This document shows positions 1 to 13,330 of a DNA stretch of 64,000 nt, in pieces. The stretch's first letter is position 1. Every line of letters begins with the position of its first letter. The stretch is taken from the NCBI GenBank assembly GCA_963556195.1, contig OY744523.1, positions 75,491,945 to 75,555,944 of the forward strand, written 5' to 3'. The notes under the pieces are model-generated. The model saw only the letters and a list, made by a program, of their open reading frames with translations, made no database searches and was not told the origin of the DNA. This stretch comes from Sepiola atlantica. Lineage: Eukaryota > Mollusca > Cephalopoda > Sepiida > Sepiolidae. The position numbers and the translations under genes were made by a program.

Positions 1-830
1 TGTGCGACACAATGCAGTGTGAAATGATCTCAATCTGCAAATATTAAACATCTAGTATAGCAGCAAGTTATGGAAACGTATAACAGAAAATAAACGTGGA
101 AAATTAGTCATACAGCATCCACAATGGCTATTCATCACCCCTACAGCTACATACTTAGAACAGTAAGCTGTTAAATCTGACATAGTAAAATGGGACGAGA
201 GTGAGTGGGTAGCAATCCTTATTGAAGACATTGTCCTCAATGACGCCGCCCTAAACGGAGCTGAAACGGAGAAGCGAACTAAATATCAATATCTTATGTA
301 CGACCTGAAAAGTAAATGTGACCGAAGCAAGATTTAAATTATTTCAGTCGTCATAGACAAAACGAAAAGAACAACAAGAGAATAAAATACCAGCCCCCAC
401 CTGAATCATGAAAACACACAATCACGCCTAGACAAAGATAGATGCTTACACATTCACAGGCATATTTTAAAAAGAGACTGCCGGACTCTTCATTGATGGT
501 ACTTGTAACTTGTATGGTCTGGTCAACACTCACTAGCCGCTGACAACTAGCAATAAAATAATTATAAAATCGGCACGTGCAATAAAGGTAAATTGTTGAC
601 TATTGGAGAAGTGTGTAGCCACACTGTTATCAAACTCTCTCTGATGTGAATGCACTAAAATACTATTACTATTACTACAACTACTTCTACTCATCATAAT
701 ATAAAAAAGGCAAGAACAGGCAGAAGAACAGGCAAAATATACACCTTAACAATTGTAATATTCCACTTGTTTACCAATACTATAAATTTCAACTATATTA
801 GCCATACATACAATGGTCTAGACCAGCACA
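1..830. other. Unassigned AT-rich sequence
   Basis: I see no domain, RNA gene or ordered repeat here. Short open frames on the minus strand (52-240 and 351-533) have no recognisable motif and the composition is like the surrounding non-coding DNA. Confidence 0.5.
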
Positions 831-897
831 TTTGTGGTTGCTACAGCTAACATTAATTTCATGTGAAATCGAAACTATAGCATTCTTTCGAGAATAT

Positions 898-918
898 ATA
901 AAAACAAATATTTATAAT

Positions 919-971
<53 letters not shown>

Positions 972-988
972 TAAATATTTGTTTTTAT
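898..988. repeat. AT palindrome around a (TA)n core
   Basis: Arms 898-921 and 965-988 are exact reverse complements (AAAAACAAATATTTATAATT-type) and enclose a (TA)n tract at 922-964. The right arm and the following ~30 bases recur with changes at about 1238, so the arm belongs to a dispersed repeat and is not a random palindrome. Confidence 0.8.
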
Positions 989-1125
989 TTACATACGTAT
1001 ACCTTTCATCTTTACGTATAAAGATTAGCCTTTATACTTATACCATTATAACCTAAATTCCGATGTTTTAGCCCTTGCGGTCACTATCAACAACTCGATA
1101 AATCAGCGAGAGATTAAATCTATTA
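970..1125. repeat. Dispersed repeat, copy A (internally deleted)
   Basis: This segment shares with 1238-1435 an AAATATTTGTTTTTAT-like start, an ACATACGTATAC stretch and a later block around AAATTCCGA..TTTAGC and GATAAATCAGCGAGAGATT. Copy A lacks the tRNA-like middle part that copy B has. It is probably a deleted or diverged member of the same SINE-like family. Confidence 0.5.
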
Positions 1126-1237
1126 ATGCAGCCATCAAGAACGTGTTCCACATGCACATGAATTTAATCTAGGATGACGGCTGTGTTAATACGACTCACT
1201 GCAGTGCCCAGCTTACATTTTCTGGCGACAAATAATT

Positions 1238-1435
1238 GGAAATATTTGTTTTTATCTACATACGTATACGTGTCATCCTTTTGGAAATCGTCAGTGTAGA
1301 GATGATTATATATACCAGCCGCAGGACTCGAACCCCGGAACACGAGTAATCTTTACAACTACAAATTCCGACGCTTTAGCTTTCGCGGCCAGTATCAACA
1401 ACGCGATAAATCAGCGAGAGATTGAACCTATTAAA
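1238..1435 (-). repeat. tRNA-derived SINE-like repeat, copy B
   Basis: On the minus strand, 1395-1311 resembles a tRNA head. A TGGCCGCGAAAGC stretch could be a degenerate A box, GGTTCGAGTCC (plus-strand complement 1324-1334) is a good B box, and the ends pair almost fully (ATACTGGCCGC with GCGGCTGGTAT). The spacing is close to a tRNA. tRNA-derived SINEs are common in cephalopods; assignment to a named family is not possible by eye. Confidence 0.45.
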
Positions 1436-2548
1436 AGTGTTGAACTGCTGAAAATATGTCATCAATTTTCATTTACTTTTTGTACATGTCTGTGTAAATA
1501 AAAAATAGTCATATATACAAGCTCTATTTGATATTGAGCACTTTTTATAAGCTCGATTGAAATTCTTTGGATTGCTATCCTGCTGATTTTTACCTTGCCT
1601 GGATTATTATATATATATATATTTAATCCTCTCCAGGAGTTAGGCACAATCCCAGTTTTTATCTTACTCCCACAATAAGATGTGACCCAAGGTCGGGTCG
1701 GTAAAGTGGCGTTTGAAAAGCCAGCGCCCGAGAGGTGAGCACTCTATATATAAGTAAAATGAAAATTGATGAGATATTCATTGTTTTGCGATTATCATAC
1801 TCTGAAACAATTACCATCAACAATATATGCCCTTGCGTACATATGTTATGAAATTTCCATTTTTATCATCTGCATCAGAGTAGAATAATGTCAATTATGT
1901 GAACTATATCTTCAGCACAATATTTATTTATTAATACGATACAGGCAATGTATAATTTATCAATAAGGTTTGAGCTTTATTAACTATGAATGAACATAAT
2001 AAAATTCGACTGACTTTCCAATCACATTGCTTACCTTTCTTACCTAAGTCAAACCATACTTTCATATATCATTCGTTTAATGTTAATACTATAGAATAGT
2101 TAACTCAATTATGTCCTATCAAGATAGTGACTAAAAAATCAATAAGATGTTTTCTATTTTTCTTCAAAAAAGCGCTACCTCAAACAATAACATAATTAAT
2201 GATGCCAATATCTTCGGCGGTCCCCTGGGTCTTGTTTTTTTAGGTTGTTGCTTTTGAGCGGTTAAGAAATTAGGCGCTACATATTATATGTGCTAACATG
2301 TACATTCGGTATTTATTTATGAGGGGGGGGGGGTATGTTATAAGTATCAAACTTACGGATTTACTTCCCCTTCGCTTACTTAATTCTGAACCAACACTGT
2401 CGTCATATATAACATTTTAAAAAATAAAATATCTATAAACGTATTCCTTTCACTACAGTGAGTACAAAGATTTATTTATTTTTTAAATGTGAAATAAATG
2501 CGAAACGCTATTTAAACACTTTAACATGTTTTCAATGTTCTATTTTAG
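1436..2548. other. Unassigned AT-rich sequence
   Basis: No coding or RNA feature is recognised. A GC-richer patch at about 1680-1740 looks like part of an old repeat but I cannot classify it. A G10 run lies near 2323-2333. Confidence 0.4.
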
Positions 2549-3312
2549 ACTAGCAGGATCCGTCGCCCGGCGTTGACCGGGAGAAATATAAAAGAATGAA
2601 TTAAAATGTGTAAAAAACAGCCGACACAACACAAATAGGTCACATGGGATAAGTTTAATTTTTAGAAAAAATCTCGCTTTTGAATTGTGAAAAATGTATG
2701 TACCCACGGAAAGGATTGGTTCTGAGTGGAATAAAAAGTAGAAATTGTCACAGTGTATGAGGATATCTCTTTAACTTACCGATTACGGAAAAAGGTATTT
2801 TTGTCGAGCCATGATATTTGTTCGATCCTTCTTACGTCGTGTGTAAATCTGTACTCGTGGGGAGGCAAGTCAATTGGTTAGTGCTAAATAGAGAAATCGT
2901 ATAAAGAAATATATAAGAAACCTTATATCAAATAATCGAAATTACCACCGTGTTTAAGGAGTTGTGCTTTATTATTTCTGCCGCGCCGATACAAATCTCG
3001 GCCACGTCTTTATCAAAGGACCCAAATGCGACAGTGTTGAAGGATTTGTGTTGTCTGCCCTTGTGGGGAGGCAAGTTAATTAGATAGCGAAAATGTGAGT
3101 AAGCGTAAAAAATGTAAGAAGCCTTATTTACAATAATACCAATTGCCCGAATGTGAAAGGGGTTCTCTCTAATGTACCGTATTTTATTGTGTTCGCGAAG
3201 TTTTATTCTAAATCATTTTGAGTGTAGAATAGAATTGGGAATGGACGTATGTTATCGAATGTGAAATGAAAAACTGCGAAAAGTATGCTATATGCAAGGT
3301 ATAAAATAAAGT

Positions 3313-3316
<4 letters not shown>
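2549..3316 (-). mobile_element. Helitron-like non-autonomous element (candidate)
   Basis: Read on the minus strand, the 2549 end has the three usual Helitron 3' marks: a short GC hairpin (CCCGG, loop TCAACG, CCGGG; plus-strand 2566-2581), about 12 bases of spacer, then CTAG followed by T. Its opposite end is uncertain; I place it at the (TA)n boundary near 3316, where the minus strand starts TC. No Rep/helicase gene is present. It contains a diverged direct duplication (2841-2950 against 3048-3156, offset about 207), both copies with GTGGGGAGGCAAGT. The 3' end is well supported, the 5' end is not. Confidence 0.45.

Positions 3317-3354
<38 letters not shown>
3316..3354. repeat. (TA)n microsatellite
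   Basis: An uninterrupted TA dinucleotide run between the Helitron-like candidate and the Penelope inverted repeat. Confidence 0.95.
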
Positions 3355-3359
<5 letters not shown>

Positions 3360-3442
3360 CTTGTTACAAATATCCAGGGGGTATGAATCCGAAGGAAGTT
3401 GAAACCGGGTTTATGAGAGTGCTCAATGAAAATTCAGAGCAA

Positions 3443-5202
<1,760 letters not shown>

Positions 5203-5464
5203 GTTTATGGTTGTAGAATCTTTCCTTGAAGTTGTTGCCTGCCAGACCAATATAATAGTTAGTCTGGGATGGGTTTTCAGTTGAGGAGATAGATGCCTCA
5301 TAGACCACTTGGGTTGATAGGCACATTTGATTTAGGGGGCAGTTTGATTTGTTATTACAGTTGCATGTTCTTTTAGAATTTGAGGTTACTGGGGTGTTTA
5401 GTATTTTCATGTTGTGCTTTTTTATGATTTTTTCTAAGTTGTCACCACAACAATAGCTGAGTTT
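5203..5464. other. Spacer of the Penelope inverted repeat
   Basis: These 262 bases are single copy. They encode (minus strand) the N-terminal half of the endonuclease domain and its linker, present only in the left element. They would form the loop if the arms paired. Confidence 0.8.
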
Positions 5465-5466
5465 TC

Positions 5467-5745
5467 TCCTTCAACAACCCAGACTATCCTGGCCAAACCG
5501 GACTTTCACTACACTACCACAAAATAAAAACCAAAAAAGAAACTCCCATAATAAAGTGGAAAATCTTGAAAAAATCCAGCACCTGCAAATCAATAAACTC
5601 TCCATGTAGATTATGCTTAAATGAAAAACTGGAAATTATCCGCTTTAAGGACAAAAACAAACTCTTAAATAGAAAACAAGAGACATCTACCAACTGTAAA
5701 CATAGTAGACTCTACCTCCTTAGCAACCCACATACCCCACCTTAA
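5467..5745 (+). pseudogene. Penelope-like endonuclease C-terminal fragment
   Basis: These 93 codons (5467-5745, including the stop at 5743-5745) encode the second half of the same GIY-YIG endonuclease as the left copy. The part with the Cys cluster, the GIY and YIG motifs and the Arg/His pair is missing, so it is dead. Two amino-acid differences from the left copy are visible: H to Y in SFNNPDxPG and I to T in QETSxNCKH. The CxxC plus Glu segment and the LNRKQE motif are retained. Confidence 0.85.
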
Positions 5746-6240
5746 CTCCACACCAACCCTACTTAACTTCAACATAAAATTAACAGTTTTTGTTTTTGTT
5801 CTTTACAAAAATGAATGATAACATTAAACCCCCACTATACACTACCCCAAAACACACTATAACCCCCTACTCACCCACCCAAATTTACAACCCAATTCCA
5901 CCCCAACAAGTCATGATGAATCTATAAATATATAACCACCCCTCCGAACTACCAATAATATCAAATCTCTACCTATAATGCACAGCCTCAATAACCTCTC
6001 AGCCATACTACCAATTCTAACATAAACCCATAACTAGGACAGCTATCAACACTGATATCACTTAGACTAATCTCAATTACTTAACCCCTCGATCACTACC
6101 TTGAACACTTAATTATTAACTGGTACTTAGTCCTTGTCATTGGTAGTGGAATTAAAAAAGCCTACCATCACTTGTCGACTTATTTCGCCCAATGACTTCA
6201 CAAGTAGCAAGATGGTAATTGATGGCGGTATTTATCAGTA

Positions 6241-6244
6241 TTAC

Positions 6245-6300
<56 letters not shown>

Positions 6301-6303
6301 CTA

Positions 6304-6359
<56 letters not shown>

Positions 6360-6366
6360 GTTATTA
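6241..6366. repeat. (ATT)n microsatellite in right arm
   Basis: Mirror image of the 4305-4427 tract, slightly different in interruptions, as expected of fast-changing microsatellites inside otherwise near-identical arms. Confidence 0.95.
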
Positions 6367-7211
6367 TCATTAATATTCTTACAAACTTGTTATTTCTATT
6401 TCTATTTTTATTCTTATTTTATTTATATTTATCTTTATTTATTTTTTTATTTCATTTTTATTAAGGCTTTTACATAAGGCGGTTATCACTGCGACTACCG
6501 TAGGCATGATTGGCAAGCGTTACCATTGGCATAATCGGTTTTGTTATTGATAAGACTGGTAACACCAGAAAACCTCTCTTATAAAATGATTCCACTAGTA
6601 TTGATCTCGGTATAATATAATCACAATTTAAAAAAATAAAAAATAAATAAAAAAAATATATAAAAAAAGTAGAGGGAATAAATAAAAAAATATAATCACA
6701 ACAAAATTCACTACAAATAGTAAACAAAACATTAAAATAAAATAAATAAAATGCAAAAGTAGCAATTAATACCCTAAATTAAAATTATCAAACATTTTTA
6801 TCCACATGATAATTACTTATTAGAATTAAAATAAAATGAGAATGACGGTTGTAACCATAATTCTCATTTTAAATTTAACTCACTCCGGCCGTCGCCCCAT
6901 CCCCCTCCTCCCACCCCGGCCGAGATTGAGATTGACACAGCACTGATACGTGCAACACCTCCCACGTAATAATTTGAAACACGACTTGTTGGAGTCCCCC
7001 CCCCCTCCCCTCTCATGTCCCATGTCGCCGTTATAGACAAAGCCCCAACTCTATCCCCCTCCCCCTCCAATGTATTTTCAATTTTCAATCTCCCGTTAGA
7101 GTGAACTTAAAACTTTATGCCATTTGAATTCCTTTCGCCCGATGATTTGGTAGCTACTCGCACCAATGAAACAAAACCTGTTTTGTCGCAATTAATGGAA
7201 TAAAATCAAAA

Positions 7212-7220
<9 letters not shown>

Positions 7221-7242
<22 letters not shown>

Positions 7243-7246
7243 TATA
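7221..7246. repeat. (TA)n microsatellite
   Basis: A short TA run directly after the A-rich 3' end of the right Penelope arm; possibly the insertion target or part of the element end. Confidence 0.9.
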
Positions 7247-7401
7247 GTAATCGTTTAAGAACATGTAAAAAAGAATTCCCCTAACAGAAGGTGTTTGCAC
7301 CACTTTTATGTTACTGCAATACTAGTCATATCCTGATTTAATGATATGTCAATAATCCTTTTTACGGATGTGAGAGGTGTAGGATTAGTTATTTTCTTCG
7401 T

Positions 7402-7750
7402 GTCTCTCTCCTACTTCTATTGTAATCGTTACGGGGCGATAGTTGGAGGCCATTGGCTAGCAGCTGCCAACACGCGAAGTAAAAATAAATCGCGTCTGAA
7501 AATGAATATTAATTAGTAACTTGTATGAATGATGTGCGAAAGAAAATATTTTTGTAAATTAAGTAAAAGGTATGGAAACATCGAAGCGTTCCGCGGTAGT
7601 ATGAATCTTGTTAGATAAGCGATGTTTGGTTGTTTTGCGAACTCTTGCGAGAAGTGTATGAATGTTTACGGAGCTCACGTCTATCTCCTACTTCCATTGT
7701 AATCGTAACGGGAGCAATCATGAGACGTTAATGGATAGCAGATGTCAACA
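7402..7750. repeat. Tandem repeat, about 278-bp unit (left flank of transposon)
   Basis: CTCCTACTT(C/T)(C/T)ATTGTAATCG and the following ~80 bases occur at 7402 and again at 7680, ending in both cases with CAACACGCGAAGTA. The unit also holds AAATTAAGTAAAAGGTATG (7557), which reappears in the same orientation at about 13117. The second unit is interrupted by the transposon at about 7751. Confidence 0.7.
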
Positions 7751-7919
7751 CGCGAAGTATAGTGCGGTCAATCTAGCTGATTTTTTGGCTGAACCTCAAA
7801 CACATTCTTAACAAAAGTTTTTACTTGGATATTGGGCATGAATAACCTCTCTTTCAGATAAAAATAAATTTTACCAAAATTAGCCTTGTGGAAAGGGGTC
7901 AATGGGCGCTATATTAAAA
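7751..7919 (+). repeat. Left terminal inverted repeat of the XPG/CXC transposon
   Basis: Aligns as reverse complement to 12914-13067 over its whole length with small indels. The inner part, ending in GCTATATTAAAA, is the best conserved. Confidence 0.75.
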
Positions 7920-8149
7920 GATTGCCGCCGATTCTAGCCTCCTTTCTCTCAACACAATTTCTGTAAATTCATCTTCAAAAATACTAAATGTAGCAATGTG
8001 AAATTGGATAAAACCAACAGTTTTCATGAAGTTAAATAAAAATATAACTTCTTATGCCTTATTTTTGTCTCTTTTGATGTATTACTGCAGGAGCTTAATA
8101 TTCTGTTATATTCTAAGTTCAGGTTGGCCAAAGTGAAGTACCGATTATT

Positions 8150-11100
8150 ATGGATACTGACAAGTGTGCTATTTGCAACAATGAACTGTCCAGTAATGAA
8201 GAAACATTCATCGTCAGCCAGAAGGGCATTGATTCCATTAACATAAATTTCGAATTACGTGGAGAGAAGATCATAATTCAGATTGGTCAACGTCTTCACA
8301 AGAAATGCAGACAGCGTTGGATCAACAACAAATATATGGAAATTGACCGTAAAAACAGGTCCACCCATGATGAAATGCTATCCCTTGCAAGCTGCACTTT
8401 GTGTGTGTTTAAAGAACATTGTCTTTTTGTGGTTCTGGAGCCAAATCTGATAGAAAGAAAAAAAAGTGTTGATGCTTCCCATGTAGAAACTTTGAGTTCA
8501 AGGACAGCGTGTTAAAAGTTTGTGAGAAAGTCCGAAAAATGATGACTTGGCATCCACTGTTAAAGCTGACCTTGTTTCAGACGAAGCACGTTATCACAGA
8601 ACATGTTTTGCAAACTTTGATTCTAATAAAAACATTCCTAAGGCATTCTCTTCTGCTTATTCTTCTAAGAAACAAAACCTTGGTAGACAAGAGGATTCAG
8701 AGAGAAAGCAGACATTTCGTGAAGTTGCTAAATATTTGCAGCAAAGTGACGAGGAGCCACTCACCATTGTCGTTTTTTTAAAAAAAATGGAGGAAATTCT
8801 CGAGGAAAGCGGTTTTGAACCATACAGTCTCTCATACAATAAATCTCGATTGTTGACCATTTCAAAGACAAAATCATTGTGACTGAAATTAATGAGAAAC
8901 ATAATGATGGTACATTCTTAAATAAAGCGAAATTCTCCATGAATTCTATGCACAGAGCCGCTCAAAAGACAATTCATAATCAGAAGCTATTAGAATCATT
9001 CAGACGGCAGCCAAGCTTATCAAGAATGCCATTAAAGGTATCCAGACAAGTTTAGAATGCTACCCGTCTTAAAATGATCTCGAACAGACTGCGATTATTG
9101 AATATGTTCCTGAAACACTGTTGATCTTTCTCAGGAAGATATTTGCAGGCAGAGACAATGATTTGAAACTTGCATCAGTTGGTCAAGCGATAATGCAGGC
9201 TCATATACCCAAAGTTTTCCTTGCATCTTTTCAGTTTGGTTTAGCAGTGGAAATACATGACAAATTTGGATCGCACTCCGACTAAGAATGGGTTATCTTC
9301 CTCTTACTCGGAAGTGCAGAAATTCGAAAGAAGTGCTGCTCTTATTCATGGCGCTGAAACTCTCCCTCTGTTAAAACTTAATTTGTGACGTTCGTAGCTG
9401 ATAATGTAGACAATAATTGATGGATTTTACACATTCCACAGTATAGGCACCATATCATCTTTTACGCCCGGGAAAGTTAAAGCAAAACTAGTTCCAAGGA
9501 TTCAGGTCCTTTCAGTAAAATATAAGAAATGTTGGAAAGATCAACATCAATTACCTATGTTCACAGCACACAAACAAACAACCAGTGACATTTAAAGAGT
9601 TCCAACCAAGAAAGTTTTCGATTTCACTGCTAATGTTGACATCTTTGGGAGGTTTCACTAATTTCTCATGGTCAGGGATGATGCAGTCAGTGCACAAAGG
9701 AACATATCCTTCGAAATCAGCCAATTTGTTTGCCAATGATCGACATGGACCCTGGTAACCCAACCTGCGTGTACTCAACGTTATGTTATATTAGTGATTT
9801 AGCCAGGAAAAACAACATTACACAATTCTAACATTCGATCAACCACTTTGGTCCAAAGCAATGATGATAGTCGAGTCACAGCTTAGTTCATGTCTCCTGA
9901 ACTCATTTGTCTTACGACTTGGTGGACTCCATACACATATGAGCTTTCTGAGGTCAATTTGTCATTTTATGACAGGTTTAGGATTGCAAGATCTTTTTGA
10001 ACATGTGTATGCTGAAAACACAGTCAAGCACATGTTAAGTGAAAAATCAAGTGCAAGAGCAATTCCTCCTCACTTATTAGTTGATGCTGCTCTCCTTGCT
10101 ATTTTGTTAGCGAAAGCCTATGATTTGCCAGTTTCACATATCACTGATAATGATCAACCCAACACTGATGCAGAAGAGACATTTCCCCAACAGGAAGACC
10201 TGAAGAAAGCTCAGGGGCTATTAAAAGGTCTTTCTAATGCGACTGAGATATTGAATAATATCAAATGAGCCTATGACTAGGATTTCCCAGAGAATCAACC
10301 ATGTGAAGGATGCGATAGTTAAGCAACGAACAGCAAAATTCTAGATTTAATACCTTGGTATTGTGAAGATCCTGCAACTGTTTCTCAAGGAAGAGCGCAC
10401 CAGGAACTGGGAACTGCACCTTGACGCTATAAGGAAAATGATGCCAATATTCGCTGCAGCAGGACACATACTATATGTATAGGTGACCTACTTGTACTTG
10501 TAAGAAATGGAAGGGCTGCCGATAGGACATCCTGAATTGTACCAGAAATGTTCTGATGGATTCCATGTGATTAGACAGAGTGATCGCTACTGGGCTGGCT
10601 TGTCGACGGATCTGGTTATTGAGCAGGTGCTAATAAGAAGCATAAAGACGTCTGGAGGTCTTACTAATGGCAGAGGAATGAACGAAATTCAACAGTTGGT
10701 TTGGACCCTATCACTGCCAGCGTGCGCTGAAATCAAGTTTACAATGCAAAAACTAGCAGACATTCATTATGGCACTGGTGACCAGCACCAGGAGGCTACT
10801 TCAACAAAAAAAAGAGCAAGATGTGAGGTATACATGGCAGCTCCTTGCGTTTCTCTAGATATATGACCCTTTCACGGAGGATCCGTACATTCACAGCATT
10901 TCAAGTTGAGTAACTGGAGAAAAAAAGTGAATGTGGACAGAGCAAACTCAATAAGAGAAGGAATCATAGATTCAATGCTTGGAGAACACTCAACGAGCAC
11001 ACTTTTAAAAGAAAGGATCAGGCAATCACACTTGGGTCAAAAGCTTTGCTCAGCAAAGATGAAGCAGTTGCGACTGATCCACAGCTTCTATTCAAGAGAC

Positions 11101-12424
11101 TGTGTGTGTTATCTACCCATGAACCCTCAACTCAGCAACCGCAATAACATTTTTAGTATGAGTTTGTGGTTACCCACTTTCACTTTTTGATTCTTTCGGA
11201 CAACCGCGAGAGGCAAAAAACAGGCTTTGGCAGACGCAATATGGGAACTCACATCGCCGGTACGATCAGGTCAACAGTTTTCAGATCCACAGTATCTCTA
11301 GATGGTTGAGCACTACTTCAACGCCCCCATGGCAAAAAGGTAACACATTTGATGAGATATGTTCCCAATACCGCAGACATGTCACAACTAGATATGGAAA
11401 AGCATGCCTTGTCTTTGATGGGTATGAAAGTGGTCCATCCATTAAAGACACGACTCACCGACGCCGTGCAGGGGACTCTGTTTGTGTTAATGTGTTACTA
11501 ATCCTTTTAATGGTTTTCAAATTAAAAAAAAAGATGTTTCTTAGCTAATCAAGAATTCAAACAATTGTTCATCAACTTGCTTGGAAACGGTTTTGAAGAA
11601 GCAGGTTGTAAAGTAGTCCATGCATCTGGAGATGCTGACGTATTGATTGTGGAGACTGCTCTAGAACTAGCACAGACAGGAGAAACCATTTTGATAGCAA
11701 ATGACACTGGTTACAGCATCTTCTTCATGCCACATCCAGCAGATAGTGCAAAAAGTGTGAAAGTCTGGAAAATCAAAGAGATGAGAAAATCTTTGGGAGA
11801 TGTGGTCTGTTCCAACATTCTTTTCATCCATGCACTACTTGGTTGTGATTCTACATCCATGTTTATAGAATTGAGAAGGCAGCATCCCTTCGAAAGGTGG
11901 TGAACAATAGAAACCTCCTCAAACTGGCAGAATTGTTTAGAAAGGATAGCAGTGCAGAAGAGATTATTAAAGATGGTGAGAAGGCTGTAGTGTGTCTGTA
12001 CAATGGTAATGATAAGGAACAAATCTACCATCTCCAACCGAGGCGCTTTAAGAAAAGGTTGCAAAAAGCTCAAAGTATGTTGAGGCCAAATCATTGCCTC
12101 CAACAAGAGCAGCTACGAAATTCCACGGCCTTCGAGTTTACTTCCAAATTCAAGAATGTAAATGTAAAAACAGGTAAAAGATGACGAGTGGGGATGGAAA
12201 CTTTTAGATGGTAAATTACACCAATCAGGACTGACTTGCCAGCTGGTTCTGTAAATTTGTTGGCTATAATTAGGTGTAACTGTACTTCAGAGTGTACTAC
12301 AGCAAGATGCAGTTGCAGGAAACATGGCATTGACTGTTCAAACCTGTGTGGTAATTGCAAAGGCCTCCACTGCAGCAACTCACATCTGTTAGATCTTGAT
12401 GATGATGATGTTACCTTTGACTAA
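8150..12424 (+). pseudogene. Transposon protein with zinc-binding N-terminus, XPG/PIN-like nuclease and CXC domain
   Basis: The decayed gene fills the 7751-13067 transposon. Fragments in changing frames follow one protein order. 8150-8515 and 8547-8882 hold a Cys/His-rich N-terminus (CAIC, LHKKC, YHRTC). 9090-9350 reads EYVPETLLIFL, VGQAIMQAHIPKV and SSSYSEVQKFERSAAL. About 9400 gives VADNVDNN. 9861-10268 has LGGLHTHMSFLRS, and 10507-10800 has SDRYWAGLSTDLVIEQ. 11306-11903 is XPG/FEN-like, with VFDGYESGPSIKD, GDADVLIVETA, NDTG (usually NDTD) and FIHALLGCDSTS. 12236-12424 is a Tesmin/TSO1-type CXC domain (CNCTSEC, CSC, CGNC). These motifs recur in a large family of uncharacterised invertebrate proteins. 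The long middle part probably holds the transposase; I could not assign a DDE triad. At least six frame changes and several stops make it non-functional. AATAAA signals occur at 12637-12657. Confidence 0.7.
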
Positions 12425-12913
12425 TTTTTGACAAGAAATGTTATTTGGTCCGTCCATAAACTTGTTCTGTGGCGGTTATGCAAGAGCCTTGCCCCAGCAT
12501 CCGATCAAGTGACCATTCCTTTATTGTAAATTGTACGTATTTTTATGAAATGTCATGAATTAATGTGACAATTGTTGCCTTGAAAAAGACTACTTAGTCT
12601 GGTTTTGTACCTTTTCTATTCATATTTGTATAAGAAATAAAAACACATAAAAATAAAGGCAGGGGCTAGTCATTTTCTGGTGTTAAGCATATAGCTACCT
12701 ATCATTACAATTTTAAACGCCAACTAATGTAAAGCTGGCTTGGAGTAGGCCCTGTGTAAGTTTTCATGTAAACATTTTTTTTTTTTATATAAAGTTCTTT
12801 TTTGTCAGGAAAAATGTTTATTTTTGTCAATAATTGTCAGGAATAATAGATATATACTTGTCAGGAAATGTCAGGAATTTTATATCTCGAAATTTTAATG
12901 TTGTTAAGTTAGA

Positions 12914-13067
12914 TTTTAATGATAGCGTCCGTTGACCGTTTTCCGCGAGGCTAATTTTGGTAAACTGTTTTATCTGAAAGAGAAGTTATATCTAAGTTAA
13001 ACATTTTTGTTAGCAATTGGTTTGAAGTTCAGCTACGATTTGATTGGACTAGTAAAGTTACCTCGCG
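12914..13067 (-). repeat. Right terminal inverted repeat of the XPG/CXC transposon
   Basis: Reverse complement of 7751-7919; shares CTAATTTTGGTAAA, TTATCTGAAAGAGA, TTTTGTTA, GTTCAGC and terminal TACCTCGCG-like bases. Confidence 0.75.
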
Positions 13068-13330
13068 TTTAGAACAAATATATAAGTACTTACGGGTGAT
13101 GTATTTTTTCTTAAATTAAGTAAAAGGTATGAACATATCTAAGCCGTGTTCGGTATTATGCTTATTGTTTATATATAGATCGTTTGATGTTTGGAGAATT
13201 CTGAACTGCTGATTCTGTAAGTTGTTCCTGGTTTAGTAATAGGCTGTGTAGACGGTGATTTAGAGTTTGTGTGAGGTCTTACCTCAAAGAGGGAGATGTT
13301 TCTCCTACCTTCTCATTCGAATACGTTTTT
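13068..13330. repeat. Continuation of the interrupted tandem repeat
   Basis: Direct-orientation match to 7490-7700, through CGCGT(C/T)T, AAATTAAGTAAAAGGTATG, GTTTGATGTTTGG-like bases, then TCTCCTACxTTC. It is more diverged than the two left units are from each other. Confidence 0.55.

Larger units (their letters stand above)
5465..7226 (+). mobile_element. Penelope-like element 3' end, right arm of inverted repeat
   Basis: This is the plus-strand copy of the 3443-5202 arm, cut at a codon inside the endonuclease domain (SFNNPD) and running to the element 3' end near 7226, where A-rich and (TA)n sequence follow. The near identity of the arms means a recent inverted duplication, recent insertions of one family, or ongoing gene conversion. 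Confidence 0.85.
7751..13067 (+). mobile_element. DNA transposon with long TIRs and XPG/CXC protein (AcademX-like candidate)
   Basis: A 5.3-kb element bounded by diverged terminal inverted repeats. The ends share CGCGA(A/G)GTA, then GCTGAACxTCAAAC, TAACAAAA, CTCTTTCAGATAAAA, TTTACCAAAATTAGCCT and GCTAT-TTAAAA in the same order. The flanks are parts of one tandem host repeat in direct orientation, so the element sits inside that repeat. It encodes one long, broken protein with an XPG-like nuclease region and a CXC domain. From memory, Academ transposons of the XPG-bearing lineage (AcademX) combine long TIRs with an XPG nuclease; that name is my proposal. Exact target duplication could not be fixed. 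Confidence 0.6.

Noticed and set aside
9551..9778. 75-codon minus-strand frame inside the XPG/CXC transposon
   Set aside because: It overlaps the plus-strand pseudogene and has no motif of its own.
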